From: Flavobacteriales bacterium UBA3477
GTDB lineage: Bacteria > Bacteroidota > Bacteroidia > Flavobacteriales > Schleiferiaceae
Direction: 5' to 3'
Assembly (NCBI GenBank): GCA_002378005.1
Contig: DFQY01000020.1
Span: forward strand, 14,478-78,477
Length of the DNA stretch: 64,000 nucleotides
This document shows, piece by piece, positions 16,342 to 24,353 of this stretch (position 1 is its first letter; the number at the start of each line of letters is the position of its first letter). Position numbers and translations under genes: made by a program. The notes under the pieces are model-generated. The model was not told the origin of the DNA. It saw nothing but the letters and a program-made list of their open reading frames with translations, and did no database searches.

Positions 16342-16728
16342 ATGAAGAAATACATCTTATTATTCGCCCTACTATTCACAGGCTACAACGGATTTGCCCA
16401 GGAGGCAACAGTGGCCTCAGGAACAATCATTCACCAAGTCTTCTTTTGGCTAGAACATCCTGATTCCACGGAAGATAAAGCGGAATTGAAAAAGGGGCTG
16501 GAAACACTAAGTGGCATTAGTGAGGTACAGATGCTTGCCACCGGAGAGCCTGCTTCAACCATGGAACGCGAGGTAGTTGTGAGCGATTGGGACGTCTCAG
16601 AGACCATGTATTTTAGGAGCACTGAGGATCAAGATATCTATCAGAATCATCCATTGCATCAAGCCTTTATCAAGGAGTACGGACACCTATGGAAGAAGGT
16701 GGTGGTTTATGATATTATGGTAGACTAG
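16342..16728 (+). CDS. Exported Dabb-family (stress-responsive alpha/beta-barrel) protein
   Basis: A 128-residue protein with a signal peptide (MKKYILLFALLFTGYNGFAQ) and a single Dabb domain: IIHQVFFWL at the start, DYD-like VVVSDWDVSETM in the middle and the ending HLWKKVVVYDIMV. Dabb domains form dimeric ferredoxin-like barrels; the biochemical role of exported members is unknown. It stands alone just upstream of katG on the same strand, with a 125-nt gap that contains an inverted repeat. Confidence 0.75.
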   Translation: MKKYILLFALLFTGYNGFAQEATVASGTIIHQVFFWLEHPDSTEDKAELKKGLETLSGISEVQMLATGEPASTMEREVVVSDWDVSETMYFRSTEDQDIYQNHPLHQAFIKEYGHLWKKVVVYDIMVD

Positions 16729-16752
16729 ACTATCAATTTGAAAGAATGAAAT

Positions 16753-16776
16753 AATAGAGTCATCTTGACTCCTATT
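16753..16776 (+). promoter_or_regulatory. Inverted repeat upstream of katG (possible operator)
   Basis: AATA-GAGTCA-TCT-TGACTC-c-TATT is a 10-bp-arm inverted repeat with one bulged C, located 78 nt before katG. It lacks a following T-run, so an operator is more likely than a terminator for the Dabb gene, but both remain possible. Confidence 0.4.
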
Positions 16777-16853
16777 AGTGTATAGTAAAAATCAATCAAA
16801 GACTTCTCTCTGATTGTTCAACCTTATCGTAAATTCAACAAAATTTTGATCAA

Positions 16854-18977
16854 ATGACTGAAAGCAAATGCCCATTCCATGGTTCATCCACTAAGATGGA
16901 CCTCGGTACTCAAAACAAAGATTGGTGGCCGAATCAATTGAATTTAGATATTCTGCGTCAACACGATTCGAAAAGTAGCCCGCTACCAGAATTGGATTAT
17001 AAAGAGGAGGTTAAAAAACTAGACCTCGATACTGTTAAAGCAGACCTTAAGGCTGTGATGAAAGATAGCAAAGATTGGTGGCCAGCGGATTATGGACATT
17101 ATGGTCCATTCTTCATTCGAATGACTTGGCATGCTGCGGGAACCTACCGTACCGGCGACGGTCGTGGTGGTGCCGCAACGGGAGCTCAGCGTTTTGCTCC
17201 TTTGAACTCTTGGCCGGATAATGGAAACTTGGATAAAGCAAGAAGACTTTTGTGGCCAATCAAAGAAAAATATGGAAACAAGCTCTCTTGGGCTGATTTA
17301 TTGGTTTTAGCGGGTAATGTCGCCATCGAAGATATGGGTGGCCCTAACCACGGTACTGCCTTAGGTCGCGTAGATATTTGGCATCCAGAAAAAGATATTT
17401 ACTGGGGAGCAGAGGACGAATGGTTAGGAGATAACCGTTATGGCGACACACGTCAGTCGCTTGAGAATCCTCTAGCAGCCGTTCAGATGGGATTGATCTA
17501 TGTGAATCCTGAGGGACCAAACGCGAACCCAGATCCAGCACTTTCTGCGCAAGACGTACGTGAGACATTTAAGCGTATGGCTATGAACGACGAAGAAACA
17601 GTGGCCTTGACTGCGGGTGGACATACCTTTGGTAAAGCACATGGTGCTGGCGATGCCGGACTAGTAGGAGCAGAGCCTGAAGGTTCTCCGATAGAAGCTA
17701 TGGGCTTCGGTTGGGCAAGTACATACAAATCAGGTAAAGGTGTAGATACAATCACAAGTGGTATTGAAGGTCCATGGACGACAAACCCAATCCAATGGGA
17801 CATGGGCTACCTAGACCTCCTGTTCAAATACGATTGGGAGTGTAAGAAAAGTCCAGCAGGAGCTTGGCAATGGCATCCTATCAACTGCGCAGAGGAGGAT
17901 ATGGTACCTCAAGTGGACGGTAGTGGAGAGAAAGTGCTGCCTATGATGACAACTGCAGATATGTCTTTGAAAGTAGATCCTGAGTTCCGTAAGGTTTGTG
18001 AGCGTTTCAGAGCGAATCCAGAAGAGTTTGGTGAAGCCTTTGCTCGTGCTTGGTTCAAACTATTGCACCGCGACATGGGGCCAAAAAGCAACTATGTTAC
18101 GGGTGATTATAAGGATGTAGATTACATCTGGCAAGATCCTGTTCCAGCTGGAAGAACATTGACAAGCGCCGAAGAAAATGGTGTGCGTAATGCTTTGAAA
18201 AACTGTGGACTAACCGTCGCAGAAATGGTTGAAACTGCTTGGGCAAGTGCCAGCACCTTTAGAGGTTCGGATAACAGAGGAGGGGCAAATGGTGCTCGCG
18301 TAAGATTGGCGCCTCAAAAGGATTGGGAAGTGAACCACCCAGCGCAGCTCCAGAAGGTTTTAGGTATCTATGAGGCGATTGCAGCGGAGCATAATGCTAG
18401 TGTCGCTGATATTATTGTCCTTGGAGGTGCTGTTGCCATCGAGATGGCCAGCGGATCAACCGTAGTTTCTACGACAGGTCGTGGCGATGCTACTCAAGAG
18501 CAAACAGATGTCGATTCTTTCGAGCTTCTCAAACCTAAAGCTTGTGGTTTTAGAAACTACAGTGAAAAAGAATTTGCAGTGAGTCCAGAGGAAATCATGC
18601 TAGATAAGGCCCAATTACTAGGGCTTACCCCTGTTGAACTGACCGTTTTGGTGGGAGGTATGCGCGCAATAGGTGTATCGTACACGGGTGATGGCGTTTG
18701 GACAGACGGTACTTTAGATAACCGCTGGTTCAAAGCATTGTTATCTATGGATGTCTCATGGCATACTACTGGATACAACAGCTACGATGCTCGAAACAGA
18801 GTTACGGGCTCTAAGGAGCGTACAGCTTCTCGCACAGACCTAGTCTTTGGTTCAAATTCAGAGCTACGTGCCATCGCTGAAGTCTACGCCCAGGATGACA
18901 ACAACGACAAGTTCGTACAAGATTTCATCAGTGCCTGGAATAAGGTCATGGATGCAGATCGATACGATCTTAGATAA
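16854..18977 (+). CDS. katG: Catalase-peroxidase KatG
   Basis: A 707-residue bifunctional heme catalase-peroxidase that removes H2O2. The distal site RMTWHAAGTYR gives Arg89, Trp92 and His93. The proximal heme ligand is His257 in GGHTFGKAHG. Trp92, Tyr216 (LIYVNPEG) and Met242 (RMAMND) occupy the positions of the Met-Tyr-Trp cofactor needed for catalase activity, so the enzyme looks fully functional. The second, heme-free peroxidase-like half follows. No signal peptide, so cytoplasmic. It has its own terminator, and an inverted repeat upstream may mediate peroxide control. Confidence 0.97.
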   Translation: MTESKCPFHGSSTKMDLGTQNKDWWPNQLNLDILRQHDSKSSPLPELDYKEEVKKLDLDTVKADLKAVMKDSKDWWPADYGHYGPFFIRMTWHAAGTYRTGDGRGGAATGAQRFAPLNSWPDNGNLDKARRLLWPIKEKYGNKLSWADLLVLAGNVAIEDMGGPNHGTALGRVDIWHPEKDIYWGAEDEWLGDNRYGDTRQSLENPLAAVQMGLIYVNPEGPNANPDPALSAQDVRETFKRMAMNDEETVALTAGGHTFGKAHGAGDAGLVGAEPEGSPIEAMGFGWASTYKSGKGVDTITSGIEGPWTTNPIQWDMGYLDLLFKYDWECKKSPAGAWQWHPINCAEEDMVPQVDGSGEKVLPMMTTADMSLKVDPEFRKVCERFRANPEEFGEAFARAWFKLLHRDMGPKSNYVTGDYKDVDYIWQDPVPAGRTLTSAEENGVRNALKNCGLTVAEMVETAWASASTFRGSDNRGGANGARVRLAPQKDWEVNHPAQLQKVLGIYEAIAAEHNASVADIIVLGGAVAIEMASGSTVVSTTGRGDATQEQTDVDSFELLKPKACGFRNYSEKEFAVSPEEIMLDKAQLLGLTPVELTVLVGGMRAIGVSYTGDGVWTDGTLDNRWFKALLSMDVSWHTTGYNSYDARNRVTGSKERTASRTDLVFGSNSELRAIAEVYAQDDNNDKFVQDFISAWNKVMDADRYDLR

Positions 18978-18981
18978 AATG

Positions 18982-19007
18982 AAAAGGGGCCGGAAACGGC
19001 CCCTTTT
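18982..19007 (+). terminator. Rho-independent terminator of katG
   Basis: The stem AAAAGGGGCCG/CGGCCCCTTTT is perfect with a GAAA tetraloop and a T-run. The same core recurs at 21310-21335. Confidence 0.95.
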
Positions 19008-19161
19008 TTATTACAGTACGTGATTTTCCGATGCTTGCTTGATCTGATCCTCCAAGAAGTCTAATGAATCCTGAAACAGGCTTTAAATAGTTTAAAAATT
19101 GAACAGGAGTGAGCAAGCCGATTTTTATTGTTTTATATTTCGGTTCTTAAATGAACTTATT

Positions 19162-19683
19162 ATGATAAAATATCTAAGAACTGTTGTGATAGCAGTTGCA
19201 GCCGTAGCTGCAGTGAGTTGCTCCGGCCCAGGAGAAGTCCATGAGTACGCGGTAAGTGATTTAGAGTTCACTCTTGAAGGCCCTTTGTTTGCTGGTCCTA
19301 ATAGCGGTCAGACTGAAATTAAAGTAGACCTGAAGGAAATTCTTGGCGAGGCGTATTCTGATGGGATGAGAATAAGCGATGCCCGTTTGACCTCTGCAGA
19401 AGTATTTCCCAATGATAGTGTTGGATTTACAGACATAAGTGCTTTCATTGTTTCATTTGCTAGCGATAACGAGGATGTATCCATGCAAGAGGCTGCGGTA
19501 AAAAACCCGCTTGAAGATGGAGCTGCTTCTGCTCGTTTGGATGTGGCTCCTGAGGCGGAGCTTGGTGAGCTAATGGAAGAGGGAAAGGTTTATGTGGTGC
19601 TTGATGCTGACCTTTTGGAAGACTATTGGGATGGAAATCGCAATTTTAAATTGAATTATACAATTGACTTAACTATTAAATAA
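19162..19683 (+). CDS. Hypothetical lipoprotein
   Basis: From ATG 19162 the product is 173 residues (MIKYLRTVVIAVAAVAAVSC), with a lipobox AVSC; the upstream in-frame extension to 19099 would spoil the signal peptide. The mature part is acidic and looks like one beta-sandwich domain (EFTLEGPLFAGPNSGQTEI near the start, NFKLNYTIDLTIK at the end). I do not recognise the family. It is the first gene of a unit with a DUF2147 protein (6-nt gap) and an outer-membrane protein, which suggests an envelope function. Confidence 0.65.
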   Translation: MIKYLRTVVIAVAAVAAVSCSGPGEVHEYAVSDLEFTLEGPLFAGPNSGQTEIKVDLKEILGEAYSDGMRISDARLTSAEVFPNDSVGFTDISAFIVSFASDNEDVSMQEAAVKNPLEDGAASARLDVAPEAELGELMEEGKVYVVLDADLLEDYWDGNRNFKLNYTIDLTIK

Positions 19684-19689
19684 AAAACC

Positions 19690-20169
19690 ATGATTCGCAA
19701 ACTAACATTTTTGGCAGTTTCAGCCATCATTACATTTGGAACATTAAGTTTTGATGTACCACAATCAACAGAAGATCCAGGTGATCGCCTCATTGGTATT
19801 TGGGAGCCGTCAAATGGACGTTCACGTATTAAAATAGATCGTATTGGTAATAAGTACTATGGTCGTGTGGTATGGCTTATTGAGCCGAATGATGCAGACG
19901 GAAATCCAAGAACGGATATTAACAATCCCAACCCGGACCTGCGCAACGTGCCATTGAGAGGATTCCGTATGTGTAAAGATTTTGTTTATCAAGGAGACGA
20001 CCAGTGGTCTGAGGGTACTTTGTACGATCCGAACAACGGTTCTACGTACCAAGGTACTATCACTATGCGTGATATGAATACATTGGATATGCGTGGATAC
20101 ATTGGTGTAGAGGCTATCGGCCGTACAGATGTGTGGAAGCGTTTGAAAATGCCTTCCAAAAAGAAATAA
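19690..20169 (+). CDS. DUF2147 family exported protein
   Basis: A 159-residue protein with an N-terminal signal or anchor (MIRKLTFLAVSAIITFGTLS) and the DUF2147 pattern: LIGIWEPSNGRSRIKI, a central YYGRVVWL, then DWKRL-like ending TDVWKRLKM. The domain is a small lipocalin-like barrel found in many exported bacterial proteins; its ligand is unknown. It sits between a lipoprotein and a DUF6268 outer-membrane protein and is spaced by 3-6 nt from each, so the three are co-expressed. Confidence 0.8.
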   Translation: MIRKLTFLAVSAIITFGTLSFDVPQSTEDPGDRLIGIWEPSNGRSRIKIDRIGNKYYGRVVWLIEPNDADGNPRTDINNPNPDLRNVPLRGFRMCKDFVYQGDDQWSEGTLYDPNNGSTYQGTITMRDMNTLDMRGYIGVEAIGRTDVWKRLKMPSKKK

Positions 20170-20172
20170 TTG

Positions 20173-21285
20173 ATGTTATCAAATTTTTTGAAGATAACGA
20201 CGGCAGTATTCGTCCTTACTTCAATGCCGGTCTTTGCTCAAAATGACGGGGCCGCAGACGACGATATAGATTGGAGCTTGTACGAGGACCTCGGTTTTGA
20301 GGATGAGAGTATAAAGCGTTATGCCAATGCTAAGATTGAAGGATTATCTCCGGCCAAGCTTATTTCTTTGGGCTATGATTTTCAGGGGCCTTATTCCATA
20401 GCACCTGGTGAGATGACACTGGCAGACGGTAATACTGTCGAGGGTGGAGAGGCTTTGCAGGTTAATTCAACAGCGGGTATTCAGGCAGGTTTTAATTTAC
20501 CGGTAGTTAGCCAAACTAATCTTGTATGGCAGTTGGGTGCCAATTACTGGAACACATCTTACAACTATGCCGAGGCGCCAACCTCTGCAGATAATCCGTT
20601 ACATCAAACGCTTTCTGAGCACGGTCTTCGCACTTCTGGGATTAATACTACTGTGTATAAGCCTCTCGATGAAGAGCAGTTCATCCTTTTTCAAGGATCG
20701 GCTGATATGAGTGGTACTTATGGTTCTTCACTAATGCCTACACAATATTTGAAGTATTCAGCTGCTGTGTTATGGGGCAAGCGTCCAACAGAGAAAAAGC
20801 AATGGGCTGTGGGTATGGCTCGCACCTACCGTGTGGGTGAGTTGAATTACATCCCAGTGATTTTGTACAATAAGACTAGTGCAAATAATAAATGGGGTAC
20901 AGAGGCATTGTTCCCGGCGCGTGTACACGTAAGAAGAACAATCAATCCTCGTAACATGGTTTTCTTAGGATACGAGTTGCAAGGACAGTCGTTCCGTATG
21001 TACGAGAATTTGCCAGGTTTTGATCTTCGTGATGAGGATTTAGAAATCCGTCGTGGAGAAATTCGCGTGCGAGCGGTTTACGAGTTCTCATTGAAGAACT
21101 TCATTTGGATGTCTATTCAAGCGGGGTACCGCATCAACTACCGTTACGATGTAGATCGATTGGTGGCGGGTCCAGATATCTACCGTGCCTTTGGACTTAT
21201 CGACGGCACTCCAGCATATGCACAGATGAATGGCCTTACGAACCCGTTCTATGTGAATGTTAGTGTGAACCTTGTTAGTCCATAA
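20173..21285 (+). CDS. DUF6268-like outer-membrane beta-barrel protein
   Basis: I take ATG 20173 (MLSNFLKITTAVFVLTSMPVFAQ), three bases after the preceding stop; a TTG directly before it is less likely. The 370-residue product has a signal peptide and alternating beta strands with aromatic girdles (LVWQLGANYW, FILFQGSADMSG, FIWMSIQAGYRINYRY). This matches a Bacteroidota family of predicted outer-membrane proteins (DUF6268). Function unknown; the operon partners suggest an envelope complex. Confidence 0.7.
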   Translation: MLSNFLKITTAVFVLTSMPVFAQNDGAADDDIDWSLYEDLGFEDESIKRYANAKIEGLSPAKLISLGYDFQGPYSIAPGEMTLADGNTVEGGEALQVNSTAGIQAGFNLPVVSQTNLVWQLGANYWNTSYNYAEAPTSADNPLHQTLSEHGLRTSGINTTVYKPLDEEQFILFQGSADMSGTYGSSLMPTQYLKYSAAVLWGKRPTEKKQWAVGMARTYRVGELNYIPVILYNKTSANNKWGTEALFPARVHVRRTINPRNMVFLGYELQGQSFRMYENLPGFDLRDEDLEIRRGEIRVRAVYEFSLKNFIWMSIQAGYRINYRYDVDRLVAGPDIYRAFGLIDGTPAYAQMNGLTNPFYVNVSVNLVSP

Positions 21286-21309
21286 AGGATTCGATTTGAA
21301 GAAAATAAG

Positions 21310-21335
21310 AAGGGGCCGGAAACGGCCCCTTTTTT
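21310..21335. terminator. Rho-independent terminator between convergent genes
   Basis: The GGGGCCG-GAAA-CGGCCCC hairpin is followed by TTTTTT; the T-run runs into the stop codon of the convergent hydrolase gene. It is identical in core to the katG terminator at 18982. Confidence 0.9.
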
Positions 21336-23148
21336 ATTTTACAGCGTTCTTAAACTCCGACAACCCACCAACAATAGGCAAGGTTAAACTCGAGCGTTTC
21401 AAATCTATCTTCAGCTCTGTACCTGGCTTTGGATGTAGGGTGAATTCTTGATCACTCGAAAATATCATTAGGCCTATTTGTTGCCCTGCGGGGATGATTT
21501 GATCATCAGGCTGAAGCTCAAAGGTCAAATCATAAAAGACGCCTGGTTCTAAAGGCTGGCTTGTATAAATGCTTTCATGATTTTGTGGATCAGCCCAGCC
21601 ACGAGTGATGATGTTGTCGTATATGTTATCATCGTCTTCATCGTTCCAGGGTAGAGACACTAGCCATACACTGAGGTTGACTGCTGGTGCACTGCTCGAT
21701 AATGAGAGTGTAATGCTGGCCGCACCTGAGATATGTACGTTCTCACTTAGTAATGGGGTAGTGTATAACAATCTGTGCGGAGAGTTCTTCACACGTGCGA
21801 GGTATTCCCCTGCCAGCGAAACGTCATCGATCAGCATTTCTTTTTTGCGACTGCTCTTGTTGTTGGTCAATCCTCCTTGCGTGCTTCCGCCTTTGGTGAG
21901 GTGTAATACTACATCTTCTGCCTGAGGGTGAGGGTAATCCGGATATGGAGTAGGAGAAAGTCGATTATCACCTTCTCGAACTATCCATGCTTTAGGATCT
22001 TGCTCTACACCATTTTCTATTTCAAAAAGGTATCTAGTAAACCATCGGTTCATCATTGAAACGGGAGGAGGTCCACCGTGGCCACCTTGGTGATAGTAAA
22101 TTTGGACGGGCAGTCCCATCTCCCGAGCCTTGATGTAAATGCGGTAACTGTGCTCAGGCATCACATTCCAATCGTTAAACCCATGGGACATCAATAGCGC
22201 TGCTTTCATGGGCGCCATATCATTTAAATAATCGCGGCCTGCCCAGAATTCATTATAATCTCCGGTGGCCCTATCCATTTCCGCGCGCATGATCTCATCA
22301 CGGATGGTTTTGTTACCGTAGGCTCTTTTAGACTCGTCTCCGCTGTGAATGAATTCGTATAAGACATCGATATCCTCACCTAAATAACCACCCGGACTGC
22401 GAACCAATCCGTTGGAGCGGTAATAATGATAATAAGAGGTGTTGGGGGCTACGGGAATAATCGCCTTCAATGCTGCCACGCCAGTAGTGGCAGCGGCCAA
22501 CGGTAATGTTCCATTGTAAGAGGTACCGGTCATGCCTACATTGCCGGTGGACCAAAATGCGTGTACTTTTTCATCTCCTGTACGTTCCTTATAGCCATTT
22601 TCCTTCCCTGCAAGCCATTCAATCACGGCCATTGGTGCTAGAGATTCATTATCGCCTCCCACCGTTGGAGAGCCGTCGGATAGGCCGGTTCCTGGGGAAC
22701 TGGAATGGACCACAATATAGCCGCGTGGTACCCATGTGCGTACTTGGGAGTTGGAAATGATAGGACGTTGGCCTCTGCGAACTACCTCAACATGTTTTGG
22801 CGGTGCCGGGACTTCTCCAATCTCATGTTTAACATTCCAGAATAACTCGGGATCGTTCCCTGCGGTACCCGCGTAATACGGACTGCTCTCATAGATTACA
22901 GGGAGTTGTAGGCCGTCGTTGGTTTGTGCGGGCCTAGTAACATCCACATGCATTCTATCAGCTTTGCCATCACCGTCTGTATCAAAAGAGGTTTCCACCC
23001 ATAAGTCTTCCCGAATCCACTCATCCGGATTTTCAAAACCAGGAACTATTTGGGCTTCGCCGTCCACAAAAAAGGGAGCGTCCTGCGCCTGTGCTAAAAA
23101 GGAGGTACATACGGCACTAGTGAGTAAGAAATGTTTCAGCTGGGTCAT
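21334..23148 (-). CDS. Exported CocE/NonD-type X-Pro dipeptidyl-peptidase-like hydrolase
   Basis: A 604-residue protein with a signal peptide (ending FLAQAQ) and the S15/CocE fold. The nucleophile is Ser210 in GMTGTSYNG; the acid is in LMSHGFNDWNV; the histidine is in HQGGHGG. The C-terminal jelly-roll domain of X-Pro peptidases follows (ISGAASITLSLSSSAP...). It should cleave X-Pro dipeptides or esters in the periplasm. The long N-terminal part, with DTDGDGKADRMHVDVTRP, is typical of the PepX form. It is monocistronic; its stop codon overlaps the T-run of the shared terminator. Confidence 0.88.
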   Translation of the reverse strand: MTQLKHFLLTSAVCTSFLAQAQDAPFFVDGEAQIVPGFENPDEWIREDLWVETSFDTDGDGKADRMHVDVTRPAQTNDGLQLPVIYESSPYYAGTAGNDPELFWNVKHEIGEVPAPPKHVEVVRRGQRPIISNSQVRTWVPRGYIVVHSSSPGTGLSDGSPTVGGDNESLAPMAVIEWLAGKENGYKERTGDEKVHAFWSTGNVGMTGTSYNGTLPLAAATTGVAALKAIIPVAPNTSYYHYYRSNGLVRSPGGYLGEDIDVLYEFIHSGDESKRAYGNKTIRDEIMRAEMDRATGDYNEFWAGRDYLNDMAPMKAALLMSHGFNDWNVMPEHSYRIYIKAREMGLPVQIYYHQGGHGGPPPVSMMNRWFTRYLFEIENGVEQDPKAWIVREGDNRLSPTPYPDYPHPQAEDVVLHLTKGGSTQGGLTNNKSSRKKEMLIDDVSLAGEYLARVKNSPHRLLYTTPLLSENVHISGAASITLSLSSSAPAVNLSVWLVSLPWNDEDDDNIYDNIITRGWADPQNHESIYTSQPLEPGVFYDLTFELQPDDQIIPAGQQIGLMIFSSDQEFTLHPKPGTELKIDLKRSSLTLPIVGGLSEFKNAVK

Positions 23149-23242
23149 GAGTATTCGATAGATTGCAATTGGGAATTGGTCTAAGTTAAATAAAACTTCT
23201 AGGCGGGCTCATTTTACTCTAGGCAAGGTGTAATTTTATCGC

Positions 23243-23962
23243 ATGGCAACAAGGATTAATAAATACCTCAGTGAAATAGGCTATTGCTCCCGTCGCGGGG
23301 CAGATAAATTGTTGGAGCAGGGGCGGATTACTATCAATGGTACGGTACCAGAATTGGGCGAAAAAGTACAGGATGGAGATATTGTTGCCGTCGATGGAAA
23401 CCCTGTAGCTGCACGTGAAGAGAAGCATGTGTATATCGCCCTAAACAAGCCACGTGGTATTGTTTGTACTACGGACCGACGAGTGGAGAAAGACAATATT
23501 GTCGATTTTGTGGGGCACCCTAAACGGATTTTTCCTATCGGTAGGTTGGATAAGCCCTCTGAAGGGTTGATTTTAATGACCAGTGATGGAGATATCGTCA
23601 ATAAAATTCTTCGTGCGCGCAACAATCACGAAAAGGAATACATTGTCAACGTACATAAGCCTTTAACGCAAGACTTTGTTAGTCGTATGCGTAACGGGGT
23701 ACCCATTTTGGATACGATGACGAGAAAATGTTACGTTGAGCAAATTGGCCCCAAAACCTTTCGCATCATTTTGACACAAGGATTGAATCGACAAATCCGT
23801 CGCATGTGTGAATATTTGGGTTACCGTGTTACCAAGCTCAAGCGCGTACGTATTATGAATATTGAACTAGATCTTCCTGTCGGTCAATGGCGTGATTTGA
23901 AAAAACACGAGCTAGCCGAGTTGAATAAGCTTTGTGAGGGAAGTTCGAAGACTTACAAATAG
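23243..23962 (+). CDS. rluF: 23S rRNA pseudouridine(2604) synthase RluF
   Basis: The 239-residue protein has an N-terminal S4 RNA-binding domain (INKYLSEIGYCSRRGADKLL) and the RsuA/RluB/E/F-type catalytic domain with the catalytic Asp103 in GRLDKPSEGLI. The LNRQIRRMCEYLGYRVTKLKR block is characteristic of RluF, which modifies 23S rRNA near the peptidyl-transferase centre. ATG start at 23243 with no competing start. The repeat at 24003 begins 40 nt downstream, and no separate terminator is evident. Confidence 0.9.
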   Translation: MATRINKYLSEIGYCSRRGADKLLEQGRITINGTVPELGEKVQDGDIVAVDGNPVAAREEKHVYIALNKPRGIVCTTDRRVEKDNIVDFVGHPKRIFPIGRLDKPSEGLILMTSDGDIVNKILRARNNHEKEYIVNVHKPLTQDFVSRMRNGVPILDTMTRKCYVEQIGPKTFRIILTQGLNRQIRRMCEYLGYRVTKLKRVRIMNIELDLPVGQWRDLKKHELAELNKLCEGSSKTYK

Positions 23963-24002
23963 TTTCAGCCGCACAGCTCCCCGTAGCGAGCATCGTTATT
24001 TC

Positions 24003-24066
24003 GGGATTTTTTTCGCTTCGCTCAAAAGAACCCTAGGGGGACCGTTCCAAAACACCTGAAAATCAG
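24003..24066 (-). repeat. tRNA-Ser-associated repeat, copy A
   Basis: Read on the minus strand, this runs from CTGATTTTCAGG to TTTTGAGCGAAGCG and AAAAAAATCCC. It matches copy B (34639-34703): the last 46 bases differ at only four positions, and the final 27 are identical. Both copies lie downstream of a tRNA-Ser gene in the same orientation relative to it. Confidence 0.8.
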
Positions 24067-24179
24067 TTCGCCTTCGGCGTCCTGTGCTTTTTTATGCCCA
24101 AACCCTCAATTAAGCAAGCTTATTTCGGATTTAGACATAAAAAAAACCAGCGCATTGCGCTGGTTTTCAGGTGTTTTGG
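24047..24179. repeat. 20-bp inverted repeat pair ending at tRNA-Ser(TGA)
   Basis: The left arm 24047-24066 and right arm 24160-24179 are inverted copies with 19 of 20 matches, 93 bp apart. The right arm begins with the encoded CCA of the tRNA (read on the minus strand CCAAAACACCTGAAAACCAG). Confidence 0.8.
24143..24167 (-). terminator. Terminator of tRNA-Ser(TGA)
   Basis: An 11-bp perfect stem AAAACCAGCGC/GCGCTGGTTTT with loop ATT; on the minus strand it is followed by a U-run. It lies 12 nt past the tRNA's discriminator base, just after the encoded CCA and nine further bases. Confidence 0.85.
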
Positions 24180-24264
24180 CGGAGAAAGAGGGATTCGAAC
24201 CCCCGGTACCTCTCGGTACGCTGGTTTTCAAGACCAGTGCATTCGACCACTCTGCCATTTCTCC
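24180..24264 (-). tRNA. tRNA-Ser(TGA)
   Basis: An 85-nt class II tRNA on the minus strand. The acceptor stem is GGAGAAA/TTTCTCC with discriminator G, the anticodon loop is CTTGAAA (TGA) within stem CTGGT/ACCAG, there is a long variable arm, and the T loop is TTCGAAT. CCA is encoded (24179-24177). It reads UCN serine codons. Confidence 0.95.
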
Positions 24265-24296
24265 GGTGAAAGGCATGTTGCTTCCCAAGTGGGCGG

Positions 24297-24326
24297 CAAA
24301 TTTAAACAGGATTTGATGTTATGCAA
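24297..24326 (-). promoter_or_regulatory. Promoter of tRNA-Ser(TGA)
   Basis: On the minus strand TTG (24326-24324), a 19-nt spacer and TAAATTTG (24304-24297) match the Bacteroidota consensus. Confidence 0.7.
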
Positions 24327-24353
24327 GGGGAAATATGCAATTATATTTGGGGC

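Noticed and set aside
24106..24288. Minus-strand ORF with MAEWSNALVLKTSVPRGTGG
   Set aside because: It is a translation of the tRNA-Ser(TGA) gene itself.
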